Source: JBKECP01 sp047974765
GTDB taxonomy: Bacteria; Pseudomonadota; Gammaproteobacteria; Pseudomonadales; Halieaceae
NCBI GenBank assembly: GCA_047974765.1
Contig: JBKECP010000020.1
Coordinates: 248,001 to 312,000, forward strand
Direction of reading: 5' to 3'
Length of the DNA stretch: 64,000 bases
Position numbers and translations under genes: made by a program. The notes below the pieces were generated by a model that worked only from the letters and a program-made list of their open reading frames with translations, made no database searches and was not told where the DNA came from. The stretch's first letter is position 1. The number at the start of each line of letters is the position of its first letter. Positions 52,716-62,364 of the stretch are shown piece after piece.

Positions 52716-54596
52716 ATGCTCCAAGATATTCGCAAAAATACCCAGAGCCCGGCTATCAAGATTATTGTCTGGGTGATTGTTATTGCTTTCGCCGGTTTCG
52801 GCATTGAATCCATACTGCTTGGTGGTGGTAGCTCCGGCGTTGCTGAAGTCAATGGTGAAAATATCAGCCAGCAGGAAGTACAACAGATGGCGATGACTCA
52901 GAAGCGTCGGCTGATTGCGATGCTTGGCGACAATCTGGATCCGGCTTTGCTGGATGATGCACAGTTGGAAAGCCAATCTATTCAGACCATTATTAACCGA
53001 CGTCTGTTGGCTCAGGCTGCCGATGAGATGAAACTGTCGATATCCGAGGCAGAACTGGGTCGTATTATCGGGGCTATGGAGGCTTTTCAGATTGATGGCA
53101 AGTTCAATGCTGAAATGTACAAAAATCGTATTGCTGAAGCGGGTTTTACACCGGCAGGTTTCAAGGCCGGTTTGCGTGAGGATTTGCTGATTGGCCAGGC
53201 GCGCAGTGGTCTGGTTGATTCGGAGTTTGCCACACCGGCAGAACTGGAGTTGAGTGCGCGTATTGCTTCTGAGCAGCGTGATATCCGTTATGCGACGATT
53301 CCCCAGAGTAAGTTTGATGCAGCTGTAGTTGTTAGTGATGAGCAGATACAGGCTTACTACAGCGCACATGAGGCTCAGTTTTACAGTCAGGAAAGTGTCG
53401 TGCTTGACTATATTGAGCTGCGCGCCAAAGACTTTGAGCAGCCGCCAAAAGAGAGCGATGTGCTGTCAATGTATGAACAGGAAAAAGCAGGCTATCAGTA
53501 CCAGAATGAGAACCGGGTCTCTCATATTCTGTTGACCCAGGGCGATGATGAGGCGTCCCCGGCCTATCTGGCGCGTATCGCTGAAGTAAAAAGCGCCCTT
53601 GATGGCGGCGCTGATTTTGCTGAACTGGCCAGGCAGTACTCTGATGATATCGCCACCGCCACTGGCGGTGGCGATCTTGGTTACAGTCAGGGTGATGCTT
53701 TTCCCCAGGAAATGGAGGATGCCATTGCTGGTCTTGAGGTGAACAGCCCTTCTGGACCGGTAGAAACCAATGCCGGCAATCACTTTTGGCTGGTGACTGA
53801 TCGTCGTGAAGGGGACGCGCCCACTCTGGATGAGATGCGCCCTGAACTGGAGCGCCGTATTCGGGAGAGCGATGCCAGGCAGATACTGCTGGCTAAAGTT
53901 GAAACATTGCGTGACCTTGCATTTAACGCCCTGGATCTCAGTGAACCGGCCCGTGAACTGGCGCTGGAGGTGAAGTCCAGTGAAGCTGTTTTGCGTGAGG
54001 GTAACAGCGGTTTGTTTTTGGCACCTGCACTGGTGTCTGCGGCTTATTCAGAGGATGTGCTTGAGCTGGGGCACAACAGTGAAGTTATTGAGTTGAGTCC
54101 GGATCAGTTCGTGGTGTTGCGTGTTAATAAACACAACCAACCGGCGTTACAGCCATTATCGGATGTGCGTGAGATTATTGTGGCTGCGGTGCAGCACGAT
54201 GAAGTTCAAAAAGCACTGACAGCTGCGGCGCAAGACATATTGGCAGCCATTCGTGAAGGTCAGTCAATGGAGGCCGCTGCCAAGGCACAGGGTTATGACT
54301 GGCAACTTGAACTGGGTGCAGAACGGCGCAGTGCAATGATACCGGCGGCGGTATCGGCGGCTGCCTTTGCTCTTCCGGCACCGGCTGAAGGCTCATCAGC
54401 TTCTGATTACACAATTTCTCCCGCCGGTGATGCCTATGTGCTGGAGGTCAGTAAAGTCACACCGGGCTCCTACAGCAACCTGGCAGCGCCCAGACAGCAG
54501 ATGATCAAGCAGCAGGTCGGTCTTGAGTACAGCCAATTGTTGCAGCAGGAGTATCAGCAGGAACTGCGCGCGCAAGCAGATATTACAATTTACTGA
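52716..54596 (+). CDS. ppiD: Periplasmic folding factor PpiD
   Basis: 626 aa. N-terminal cytoplasmic start and one transmembrane helix (IIVWVIVIAFAGFGIESIL), SurA-like N-terminal chaperone domain, one parvulin domain about residues 265-360 (NRVSHILLTQGDDE; LARQYSDDIATATGGGDLGY), and a C-terminal periplasmic domain. Anchored chaperone at the Sec translocon. The parvulin domain looks complete, but E. coli PpiD's is catalytically weak, so activity is uncertain. Confidence 0.95.
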   Translation: MLQDIRKNTQSPAIKIIVWVIVIAFAGFGIESILLGGGSSGVAEVNGENISQQEVQQMAMTQKRRLIAMLGDNLDPALLDDAQLESQSIQTIINRRLLAQAADEMKLSISEAELGRIIGAMEAFQIDGKFNAEMYKNRIAEAGFTPAGFKAGLREDLLIGQARSGLVDSEFATPAELELSARIASEQRDIRYATIPQSKFDAAVVVSDEQIQAYYSAHEAQFYSQESVVLDYIELRAKDFEQPPKESDVLSMYEQEKAGYQYQNENRVSHILLTQGDDEASPAYLARIAEVKSALDGGADFAELARQYSDDIATATGGGDLGYSQGDAFPQEMEDAIAGLEVNSPSGPVETNAGNHFWLVTDRREGDAPTLDEMRPELERRIRESDARQILLAKVETLRDLAFNALDLSEPARELALEVKSSEAVLREGNSGLFLAPALVSAAYSEDVLELGHNSEVIELSPDQFVVLRVNKHNQPALQPLSDVREIIVAAVQHDEVQKALTAAAQDILAAIREGQSMEAAAKAQGYDWQLELGAERRSAMIPAAVSAAAFALPAPAEGSSASDYTISPAGDAYVLEVSKVTPGSYSNLAAPRQQMIKQQVGLEYSQLLQQEYQQELRAQADITIY

Positions 54597-54630
54597 TAGG
54601 CAATAGTGATAGACAACAAGGGCATAAAAA

Positions 54631-55815
54631 ATGGCTAAACGGATTCTTACGCTTAACCAGATTTCTCTGAAAGGGCTCGACCGTCTGCCACGTGATCACT
54701 ATGAGATTGCCAGCGAGTTCTCAAATCCTGATGCGATACTGCTGCGCAGTCATAAGCTGACGGCGGAGGATATCGCACCTTCAGTCATTGCTATTGCCAG
54801 AGCGGGTGCCGGGGTGAATAACATTCCGGTGGATGTGTGCACCCATCGGGGTATCCCGGTTTTCAATACACCTGGCGCCAATGCTAACGCGGTTAAAGAA
54901 TTGGTAGCTGCGGCGCTGTTACTTGGTTCACGGGGTATTTTAGGCGGCAATGACTACGTTTCCTCTCTGGCGGGTATCAGTGATAAAGCACAATTGAACC
55001 GCACCCTGGAAGCCAATAAAAAACACTATAAAGGCAGTGAGCTGATGGGTAAGCGCCTGGGTGTTGTTGGCCTGGGTGCAATTGGTTCGCTGGTGGCTGA
55101 AATGGCCCTGACACTGGGCATGGAAGTGATGGGTTATGATCCAGCCTTATCGGTAGATGCCGCCTGGCGATTGCCCAGTGATGTGCGCAAGGCGGAGGCT
55201 TTGTCGAGTCTCTTTGCCCGCTGTGATTACATCAGCCTGCATTTGCCGGTTCTTGATTCAACACGCAATCTGATTGGCACTGAACTGCTTAAGCAAATGC
55301 AGCCACATGCCTGCCTGTTGAATTTTGCCCGCGAAGAAATTGTCGATGAAGCTGCACTGCTGTCGGCACTCGAAGTCGGCAGTCTGCGTTACTATATTGC
55401 TGATTTTCCATCGCCCGCTTTGATCGGCCGCAACGATGTTATTTTGACGCCGCATATCGGTGCCAGCACAGATGAGGCAGAGGATAATTGTGCCATTATG
55501 GCTGCGGATCAGCTTCGGGATTTTTTGGAAAACGGCAATATTCGTCACTCGGTTAACTTTCCCGCCTTGCAGCTGGAGCGTGGTGGCGCCTGCCGTCTGG
55601 CTGTCACCAATACCAATGTACCGAAGGTACTGACCAGTGTGCTGGCCCTGCTGGCTGAGCAGAATATCAACGTGCTGGATATGCTCAATAAAAGCCGTGA
55701 TGATATCGCCTATAACCTGATAGATACCGATACACTGCCTTCACAGGCATTGCTGCAACAGATGTTGGCGCTTGAGGGGGTGGTGGGAGTTCGTATGATT
55801 GAAAATACGGCCTGA
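54631..55815 (+). CDS. D-3-phosphoglycerate dehydrogenase-like protein with ACT domain
   Basis: 394 aa. NAD-binding GLGAIGSLVAEMALTLGMEV, D-2-hydroxyacid dehydrogenase features (ARAGAGVNNIPVDVC; Arg in NFAREEIVDE; His in VILTPHIGASTDEAEDN), and a C-terminal ACT-like regulatory domain (LTSVLALLAEQNINVLDML). First step of serine synthesis if it is SerA. It lacks the intervening domain of long forms, as usual for short SerA. Starts 34 bases after ppiD. Confidence 0.9.
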   Translation: MAKRILTLNQISLKGLDRLPRDHYEIASEFSNPDAILLRSHKLTAEDIAPSVIAIARAGAGVNNIPVDVCTHRGIPVFNTPGANANAVKELVAAALLLGSRGILGGNDYVSSLAGISDKAQLNRTLEANKKHYKGSELMGKRLGVVGLGAIGSLVAEMALTLGMEVMGYDPALSVDAAWRLPSDVRKAEALSSLFARCDYISLHLPVLDSTRNLIGTELLKQMQPHACLLNFAREEIVDEAALLSALEVGSLRYYIADFPSPALIGRNDVILTPHIGASTDEAEDNCAIMAADQLRDFLENGNIRHSVNFPALQLERGGACRLAVTNTNVPKVLTSVLALLAEQNINVLDMLNKSRDDIAYNLIDTDTLPSQALLQQMLALEGVVGVRMIENTA

Positions 55816-55834
55816 TTTGCCTGGAAAGCGTAGC

Positions 55835-56692
55835 TCAAGCCTCGTCTACCTGCGGTGCGGCTATTTCATCCACACTGACATACATATCCTGTTCCTTTTC
55901 ACTGAGCTCTCCCGCGCCTGCGCCTGTCCACAGCGCCATGCGTTGGTCAGCGTATTGCTGAAAATCAAGAAAAGGATATTTAATAATGTCAAAGTAGGGT
56001 GAATAGTCGAAATCGCTCGGCGTACACAGTTTCGGGTTGCGCATATAGAGGCGATAGCGATCGCCTTCAAGTTTTTTAACCAGTGGCAGAATAGGGAAGT
56101 GGATACTGCCAAAAGCCTCGGCGATCATTGTTGAGCAAACGGTGTGCGTATTATGCCCGGGGTTGGTTTTGAACAGGCTGGAGCGCCAGCGTCGAGGCAG
56201 AATCCACCAGGGAAACAGAAAACGGGCCAGATCAAAAATCTGGCGAACATCATAGGCTGTACCCAGTCGCCCAATGGCATAGGCGATCACCTGCTGGCTG
56301 TCATGAAAACCCAGGTTGCGTGGCCGACAGATGCGAAGATGCTCTTTTTCATACTGTGTCAGTGCGCGTACAACCGTACCGGTGCCAAGCTCGCTTTCAA
56401 TAATCAGCTGTTTGTCGGCGGTGCCAATATAGTGTTTACGCAGCATGTCTTTGAGCAGGGGATTCTCAATATCATGCATGCGGCCAATGTACAAAGCTGC
56501 ATGTGACCAGCTGCTTTGTGTAATTAGCTTGATGACTTCACTGACCCGGGAGCGGCCTTCAACCAGAACAATGTCGCAGGGTTTGAGTTCGTGTCGGATT
56601 CGTTCAAAATCACTCAACGGTGTTGTCGGTAGTGGACGCTTGTGCTGTAACCACCGAATGACTCCTTTGCGCAACAAGCTAAACACATACAA
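55835..56692 (-). CDS. YiiX/YebB-like NlpC/P60-family cysteine hydrolase
   Basis: 285 aa. Permuted papain-like fold: DIVLVEGRSRVSEVIKLIT, His in SSWSHAALYIGR, and Cys in HTVCSTMIAEAFG with a catalytic pair order typical of the YiiX family. N-terminus hydrophobic but without a clear signal (MYVFSLLRKGVIRWLQ). Substrate unknown (amide or ester hydrolase). Convergent with the PGDH-like gene and divergent from the DUF1285 gene. Confidence 0.8.
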   Translation of the reverse strand: MYVFSLLRKGVIRWLQHKRPLPTTPLSDFERIRHELKPCDIVLVEGRSRVSEVIKLITQSSWSHAALYIGRMHDIENPLLKDMLRKHYIGTADKQLIIESELGTGTVVRALTQYEKEHLRICRPRNLGFHDSQQVIAYAIGRLGTAYDVRQIFDLARFLFPWWILPRRWRSSLFKTNPGHNTHTVCSTMIAEAFGSIHFPILPLVKKLEGDRYRLYMRNPKLCTPSDFDYSPYFDIIKYPFLDFQQYADQRMALWTGAGAGELSEKEQDMYVSVDEIAAPQVDEA

Positions 56693-56741
56693 TCCATCAG
56701 TTAAGGCTATACTTTGCTGTTATAACGTAGCGGGGGACGCT

Positions 56742-57293
56742 ATGCCAGAAAATCGAATCCATACTTCGACCTTGGGCACACTTGCCGGGCAAGTCGGCAA
56801 TGTGCGTAACTTTGACAATCCGCCACTGCATTTATGGCATCCACCTCTCAGTGGTGAGATGGACCTTGTTATTCGTGCAGATGGCCGCTGGTGGCATGAA
56901 GGGGTTGAGATTAAGCGCACAACCATTGTCCAACTCTTTGCAGCAATTTTACGGCGGGAGGGCGATGGCCAATACTACCTGGTAACTCCGGTTGAAAAGT
57001 GGCGGATTTGTGTCGAATCTCATGCATTTATTATTACCCGGCTTGAATCGCTTGGCAGTGCGGACAAGCCCCAGTGGTTAATAACGCTCAATACCGGCAG
57101 GCAGTACCCGCTTAATACAAACTATCCCCTGTATTGTGACCCATATTGTGAAGGCGTTGCCGCTGTCCGTCTCGATAATGGCCTGAGTGCGCTGTGCAGC
57201 CGTTCGGCCTGGTACCGTCTGGTGGCCGAGGCCAGGGAAATTAATGGCAAACTGGCCATTCACAGTGACGGACAAATCTGGCCACTGATGTAG
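56742..57293 (+). CDS. DUF1285-family protein
   Basis: 183 aa from ATG at 56742 behind GGGGGA. Matches DUF1285: PPLHLWHPPLSGEMDLVI, RADGRWWHEGVEIKRTTIVQLFA and LVTPVEKWRICVESHAF, with WYRLVAEA near the end. Small cytoplasmic protein of unknown function; widespread in Proteobacteria. The group II intron lies 130 bases downstream in the opposite orientation. Confidence 0.87.
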   Translation: MPENRIHTSTLGTLAGQVGNVRNFDNPPLHLWHPPLSGEMDLVIRADGRWWHEGVEIKRTTIVQLFAAILRREGDGQYYLVTPVEKWRICVESHAFIITRLESLGSADKPQWLITLNTGRQYPLNTNYPLYCDPYCEGVAAVRLDNGLSALCSRSAWYRLVAEAREINGKLAIHSDGQIWPLM

Positions 57294-57465
57294 GTTTGGG
57301 ATGTTTTGCCTGCTTTTTAAGGTCTCGTTTCAAATAAAAGCTATAAAAAAACGCACAGGAAAATAATCTCTTGTACGTTTTAAAAACTTTATAATTCAAC
57401 CAATAATAGATGATATTTAAAGTTGTTGGGTAAGAGGCAGCTATTACTGGCTGCCCCTCCCCTAA

Positions 57466-57499
57466 GAACCGTACGTGCGAGTTTTCCCGCATACGGCTC
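57466..57499 (-). ncRNA. Group II intron domain V
   Basis: 34-nt catalytic hairpin beginning GAGCCGTATGCGGGAAA and closing ACGTACGGTTC, with AGCCGT/ACGGTT pairing. This is the most conserved group II element and shows the insertion is a group II intron on the minus strand. Confidence 0.93.
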
Positions 57500-57505
57500 A
57501 AGCCT

Positions 57506-59207
57506 TTACGAAACTCCCAAAGGAGCCGGCTTTGCTACCGAAAGCCCTTGGTGGTGGAATTGGGTGTGACAGGTGGGATGTAACAACACTCTATTGCTGA
57601 GGGTATCGTCACCGCCGTGGCTGCGGTAAACAATGTGATGGTCGTGCCATCCGCTTTCAAGTGTTATGGCTTCCTGACAGAGCCTGCACCGGCCCGCTTG
57701 CTGCCGGTACAAAGACACGATCTGCGTACGATAGGCCAGCTTGTCGCATAGCCTGTCTTGCAGCCGCTTCTCGCCATAGGCTTCCCACGCCGGATCAAAG
57801 GGGTTGTAACCCTCTTTCACCTTTGTGTGCCGCTGGATCTTGACACTCGATGGATGCACCATCGTGATCAAGCGCTCCTCGCCCTTTCCGTTTAACCAAG
57901 TTGCGGCGAACGTCCATTGCCGTCCTTCTACAGGCCGCCAGTACCGCTTGGCTACCCATTTTCTACCCTTTTTAGGGTGCCGCCGTTTTGCCCAGCGCCA
58001 TAAGGCTCTGAACAGTTGCGCATCGACATACGCGAACACCTCACTGGCCACCTGATGCTTGTGGTAGTTCGTCCAGCCACGAATGACCGGATTCAGCTGC
58101 CTGATCAGATTTTCCTGCTTGGCGCCCTTGTTGGCGTTGATGATCCCGCGCACTTTCGCTAGAAACGCTTTCACGTTGTCTTTTGATGATTTGCAGAGGT
58201 ATTTGCCCCCGTACAGGCGAACAGTCCACCCCAGAAAATCAAACCCTGGTGCATCGGCACGATCTGCGTCTTGCTCTCGGACAGCCGCAATCCCCGCTCA
58301 GTGAGAAACGCGACTATCGTTGGCTTGACCTCGGTCTCCAGCAGCTCTTTCGAGATACCGGATACAATGAAGTCGTCTGCATACCTTGCCATATACACCT
58401 TGTGCCGCCGGGCGGGTGTTTGGAACCAGCCGCACCGAAGTGCTGCGCCAGCTCCGCCTCCAACCCGTCGAGGGCCATATTTGCCAGTGTGGGAGAAATG
58501 ATACCTCCCTGTGGCGTTCCCTCCTCGGTGGCTTGCAACCGGCCCATGTCCACGACACCGGCTTTCAGCCACTTGCGCAACACGACCTTATCCATAGGGA
58601 TATGATCGATTAACCACCCGTGATCAAAGCATCCTTCAATGTCTGCATCCAGCACCCATTTTGCCGAACCCTTGCGGGACAGCATCATGTAACAGCGCAT
58701 GATCGCATCAGCCGTTGATCGCCCCTGACGGAAACCGTAGGAACTCTCATCTGCCTTGCTCTCTGACACAGGTTCAAGGGCCAGCAAAAATAACGCCTGC
58801 ATGGCCCTGTCTGTCATCGTTGGTATGCCCAGCGCCCGCAATTTCCCGTTGGCCTTTGGTATATGCACCCGCCGCAATGGCTTGGGGTGATAACCGCGTA
58901 CAACCAGACGGTCTATCGCTTTGCGCTTGGATGTTGGCGTACCCCAGAGTTCACAGTCGACGCCCGCCGTCCGCTTGCCCTGATTTTCGGTAACTCTCCT
59001 TACGGCCAACGCCTTGCCGCAAAAAGACCGGGTTAACATCCGTTGCAAGGCCGAAACCCTGCGCGGTTTGTTGTCCCGAGCTGCCTTCGCAATGCGAACC
59101 TGCATGCCTCTGACCGTCCTGTTCACATGACGCCAATCGATCTGGTGCCAGTGTTCGGGACAGCCGGAGAATGCAGGTGCATCACTGGGTGTGTTACACT
59201 CTTTCAT
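57506..59207 (-). pseudogene. ltrA: Group II intron reverse transcriptase/maturase with HNH domain, two frameshifts
   Basis: The protein runs through three frames. Frame one from MKECNTPSDAP (59207) holds the RT fingers and palm (VHIPKANGKLRALGIPTM; YGFRQGRSTADAI; EEGTPQGGIISPTLAN). A frameshift near 58405-58425 leads to the frame with the catalytic YADD (ARYADDFIVSG). A second near 58236-58245, where GGTTTGATTTTC seems to lack a T, leads to the frame with FDFLGWTVRLYGGKY, the maturase X domain (VIRGWTNYHKHQVASEVF) and an HNH endonuclease (CRLCQEAI; DHHIVYRSHGGDD; LLHPTCHTQFHH). RT, X and En are all recognisable but cannot be made as one chain. Confidence 0.92.
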
Positions 59208-59640
59208 GCTGTTCTCCTTACTATCATGTGCAAATGATAGGGGAGACCGGAACCCGCCACCCCCGAAGGGGAGGGCGGTACAACGTTCCGTTCCCCTAAC
59301 GGTAGATAGCAGCAGCCTGCCGGGGCGAGCCCCGGCAGGCATACTAGCGAGGTTAAGCCTGTCATCTTGCGATGAAAGACCAGATGGAAGTGGGCACAGC
59401 TTTCGCTGCCGGGCATGTTCCATCCCGGTATTTTGATCATTACAGCCAAATATTCGCTTTTTTCATCCTCCTTTACCCGCCACTGCAACAGATTGCCTTG
59501 CGGCGCTCCTGCCCGAGGGCACAGTGATGGGCTTACCGAGTTCCACTTGAGTAAAGCAATGTGACCTTAGATGTGACCTGTCCACCGGTAGCGCATTGGC
59601 AGTGTATCCCCAATGTAAAGAGGGATATCCGACTACACAC

Positions 59641-60398
59641 TTTTTAGTTAAAGCGTGATCAACCACGTTTCGCTTCTTCCCTATAACGGTGTTTATCAGT
59701 CATTCACTTACGTTCATCATAGTCACTGGCCTAGCCCCTAAGCCTCCGTGGTTGGAGACTGTCTACCCCTTGCCTCACGGCGCGAGACACCCTTGCGGGG
59801 GGTACATTGCCGGGGTGCTTCGCACGAAATGATTACTCGTAACGCACTACCCCATTGGGCCGTCCACCGGCTGCACGGTGGGTCCGGCTATACCGCAATG
59901 ATGCTGCGGTACTCGGACAATTACTCAAGCAGCTTGACGCTTGCTTACACCTGTCGAATTGGCTTGTGCCGTTTGCATGCCCCATCTTGCCGGGGCGCTA
60001 AGTCACTAACCGTTTGGTTCACTCCATGCTGTTGTGTGCAGACTGGCTGCTTTTCATCGTGCGGACTTGCCGCTGCGCATGCAGCTTGCGCTGCGAACTC
60101 GATGCAACACGCACCCCTTCCGGGGTGGAGTTTACCCCTTCAGGCGTGGTGCGGGATGGCTAATCCCGCGCGCCCCTCCCAGACTCCTCAGCAATGCAGC
60201 TTGCTGATGAACCTTTCACTGGACGAACCCATTTATTGCCGCTTTCCTGCTCGTTTTAATAACACAAAACTTTGCATTCCAGCTGGGTTTTGAAAAAATG
60301 TTTTACGCAAGCAAAATTTCTCTTGCACATTTTTCCTCGTTCGATAAACTACTTATAAATCAGTAGCTTACCTAGCAAACGCGACGTTCTCGTCGCAC
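59641..60398. other. Hairpin-rich non-coding region beside the intron
   Basis: 758 bases without a supported gene. It holds many short hairpins (e.g. CCACCG/CGGTGG near 59860, TACCGCA/TGCGGTA near 59890, GCCCC/GGGGC near 59985, ACCCC/GGGGT near 60110, GCGGGAT/ATCCCGC near 60150). Part may be domain I of the intron, which would put the intron 5' end beyond 59640. A 181-codon frame (59748-60293) is probably fortuitous. GCGACG/CGTCGC at 60381-60396 may be a weak terminator for etfD. Confidence 0.5.
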
Positions 60399-62051
60399 TT
60401 ACATATTAGGGTAGTTGGGGCCGCCAAAACCCTCTGGCGTGACCCAGGTAATGTTTTGCGCCGGATCTTTGATATCACAGGTTTTGCAGTGTACACAGTT
60501 TTGTGAATTGATTTGGAAGCGCTTGCCGCCTTCGTCCTCGACAATTTCATAAACACCGGCCGGACAATAGCGCTGGGCAGGTTCGTCGTACATGGGCAGA
60601 TTCTGGGCCAGTGGAATATCCGGATCTTTCAGATGCAGATGGCAGGGTTGATCCTCTTCGTGATTGGTGTTGGACAAAAAGACAGACGATAGCCGGTCAA
60701 AGCTGATGACATTGTCCGGTTTGGGGTAATCCGGCTGCTTGCACTCAGAAGCCTGCTTGAGTGTGGCGTAGTCCGGCATGGTATCGTGCAGCGTGAAGGG
60801 CAGTTTGCCGCCGAAAATATTCTGGTCGATCCAGACCATGGCCGCACCCAGCAAAGAGCCCAGTTTATGCATAAAACCGGAAAAATTGCGGGTACTGTAC
60901 AGTTCCTGATGCAGCCATGAACTTTTCATTTTAGTTTCAAAGTCAGCCAGTTCTCTGGGTGCATTCTCACCCTGGGCGAGGGCTTCAACAACGGTTTCAG
61001 CTGCCAGCATGCCACTTTTCATGGCTGTGTGATTACCTTTAATTTTGACGCTGTTGAGTGTGCCCGCATCACAACCGATCAACAGACCACCCGGGAATTG
61101 CATTTTGGGTAGGGAATTCAAACCTCCCTTGGCGATGGCGCGCGCACCGTAAGTCAGGCGGGTACCGCCCTCAAGGTATTTGATTGTCTCTGGATGATGC
61201 TTCCAGCGCTGAAACTCCTGAAAGGGACTCATATGAGGATTGCTATAGTTCAAATCGGCAATCAGGCCGAGATAAACCTGGTTGTTGTCGGCGTGATAAA
61301 GAAAGGCGCCACCGCTGGCACCGGTTTCGGCCAGCGGCCAGCCAATACCGTGAATAACCAGTCCTGGCTGATGTTTTTCTGCCGGAATTTCCCAGATTTC
61401 TTTCAAACCGATACCGTAATGTTGGGGATCTTTGCCTTCATCGAGATTGAATTTTTCAATCAGGCGCTTACCCAGATGGCCTCGACAGCCCTCTGCAAAC
61501 AGGGTGTATTTGGCGTGCAATTCCATGCCTGGCATGTAGCCGTCTTTATGCTCGCCACTGGCACTGATGCCCATGTCTCCGGTGACGATACCTTTGACGC
61601 TGCCGTCGTCGTTGTACAGCACATCGGCCGCACTGAAGCCGGGATAAATTTCAACACCCAGACCCTCTGCCTGCTCTGCCAGCCAACGACAGAGATTGCC
61701 CATGGAGACAACGTAATTACCGTGGTTATGGGTGGGTTTGGGAATCATAAAACCGGCCAGCCTTATGGCCTTTTTGGCAGAGGTGTAAAAGAAGAAGCGA
61801 TCTTCGGTGACGGGCGTGGGCAGTGGTGCGCCCAGCTCCTGCCAGTTGGGGAAGAGCTCATTGAGGGCGCGTGGCTCAAAAACGGCGCCCGAGAGAATAT
61901 GAGCACCAACTTCAGAGCCCTTTTCAACCACGCAGACGGTGATTTCCTGTCCCTTTTCCTGAGCAAGTTGCATGATGCGGCAGGCGGCAGACAGTCCCGC
62001 AGGACCGGCGCCAACCACAACAACATCGAACTCCATGCTTTCTCGTTCCAC
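60399..62051 (-). CDS. etfD: Electron transfer flavoprotein-ubiquinone oxidoreductase
   Basis: 550 aa. Passes electrons from ETF to ubiquinone. FAD-binding VVVVGAGPAGLSAACRI, C-terminal 4Fe-4S domain with CPAGVYEIV and CVHCKTCDIKDP. The GTG at 62051 (VERESMEFDVVVVG) with AGAGG upstream is preferred to the internal ATG at 62036, because the known family begins MERE-MEFD; the frame runs on to 62267 without support. Divergent from etfB. Confidence 0.95.
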   Translation of the reverse strand: MERESMEFDVVVVGAGPAGLSAACRIMQLAQEKGQEITVCVVEKGSEVGAHILSGAVFEPRALNELFPNWQELGAPLPTPVTEDRFFFYTSAKKAIRLAGFMIPKPTHNHGNYVVSMGNLCRWLAEQAEGLGVEIYPGFSAADVLYNDDGSVKGIVTGDMGISASGEHKDGYMPGMELHAKYTLFAEGCRGHLGKRLIEKFNLDEGKDPQHYGIGLKEIWEIPAEKHQPGLVIHGIGWPLAETGASGGAFLYHADNNQVYLGLIADLNYSNPHMSPFQEFQRWKHHPETIKYLEGGTRLTYGARAIAKGGLNSLPKMQFPGGLLIGCDAGTLNSVKIKGNHTAMKSGMLAAETVVEALAQGENAPRELADFETKMKSSWLHQELYSTRNFSGFMHKLGSLLGAAMVWIDQNIFGGKLPFTLHDTMPDYATLKQASECKQPDYPKPDNVISFDRLSSVFLSNTNHEEDQPCHLHLKDPDIPLAQNLPMYDEPAQRYCPAGVYEIVEDEGGKRFQINSQNCVHCKTCDIKDPAQNITWVTPEGFGGPNYPNM

Positions 62052-62238
62052 AGACCTGACCTCTCGTTGTGCATTCTTCGTTGTATGTTTTGTCACTCTC
62101 AATACATTGGAGTATTGGGTATCAACCGGAAAATCGGGCGCAAGTATATAATTTCCAAAGAGATATAACCATAACTGTAATAATTGTCGGCCCTGAGCAA
62201 AATGTCTGTTTGAGATAAAACGAGAATGTTTCCTGCTA

Positions 62239-62267
62239 TTGACCTCTTGTGTATTTGGCGGCAACAT
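62239..62267 (+). promoter_or_regulatory. Weak promoter candidate for etfBA
   Basis: TTGACC (62239-62244), 17-base spacer, CAACAT (62262-62267), 98 bases before etfB. The -35 is good and the -10 poor. The 62052-62364 gap contains no gene and must hold the divergent etfD and etfB promoters. Confidence 0.35.
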
Positions 62268-62364
62268 ATTGGGCCGTTAAAACACGGGGTCCACTTGTTT
62301 AGACGGATTTTCCGCCCATTCACCGCCCCTCAATTCACCCTTAAATAGTCTAGCTGGAGAATCC

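Larger units (their letters stand above)
57425..59640 (-). mobile_element. Degenerate group II intron (minus strand; 5' end uncertain)
   Basis: Sense strand is minus. Domain V is at 57466-57499 (GAGCCGTATGCGG...), domain VI and a CCCAAC 3' end reach about 57425. GTGTG at 59640 is the nearest 5' consensus, but GTGCG also occurs at 59825 and 59847, and the 5' domain may begin further on. Encodes a reverse transcriptase with two frameshifts, so mobility in cis is likely lost. It is in an intergenic site between DUF1285 and etfD. Confidence 0.75.

Noticed and set aside
57425..59640. A retron or diversity-generating retroelement
   Set aside because: The RT carries maturase X and HNH parts and a domain V follows it, which identify a group II intron.
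59748..60293. 181-codon open reading frame
   Set aside because: Composition is odd (Cys/Ala/His-rich), it spans the hairpins, and it has no recognisable domain.
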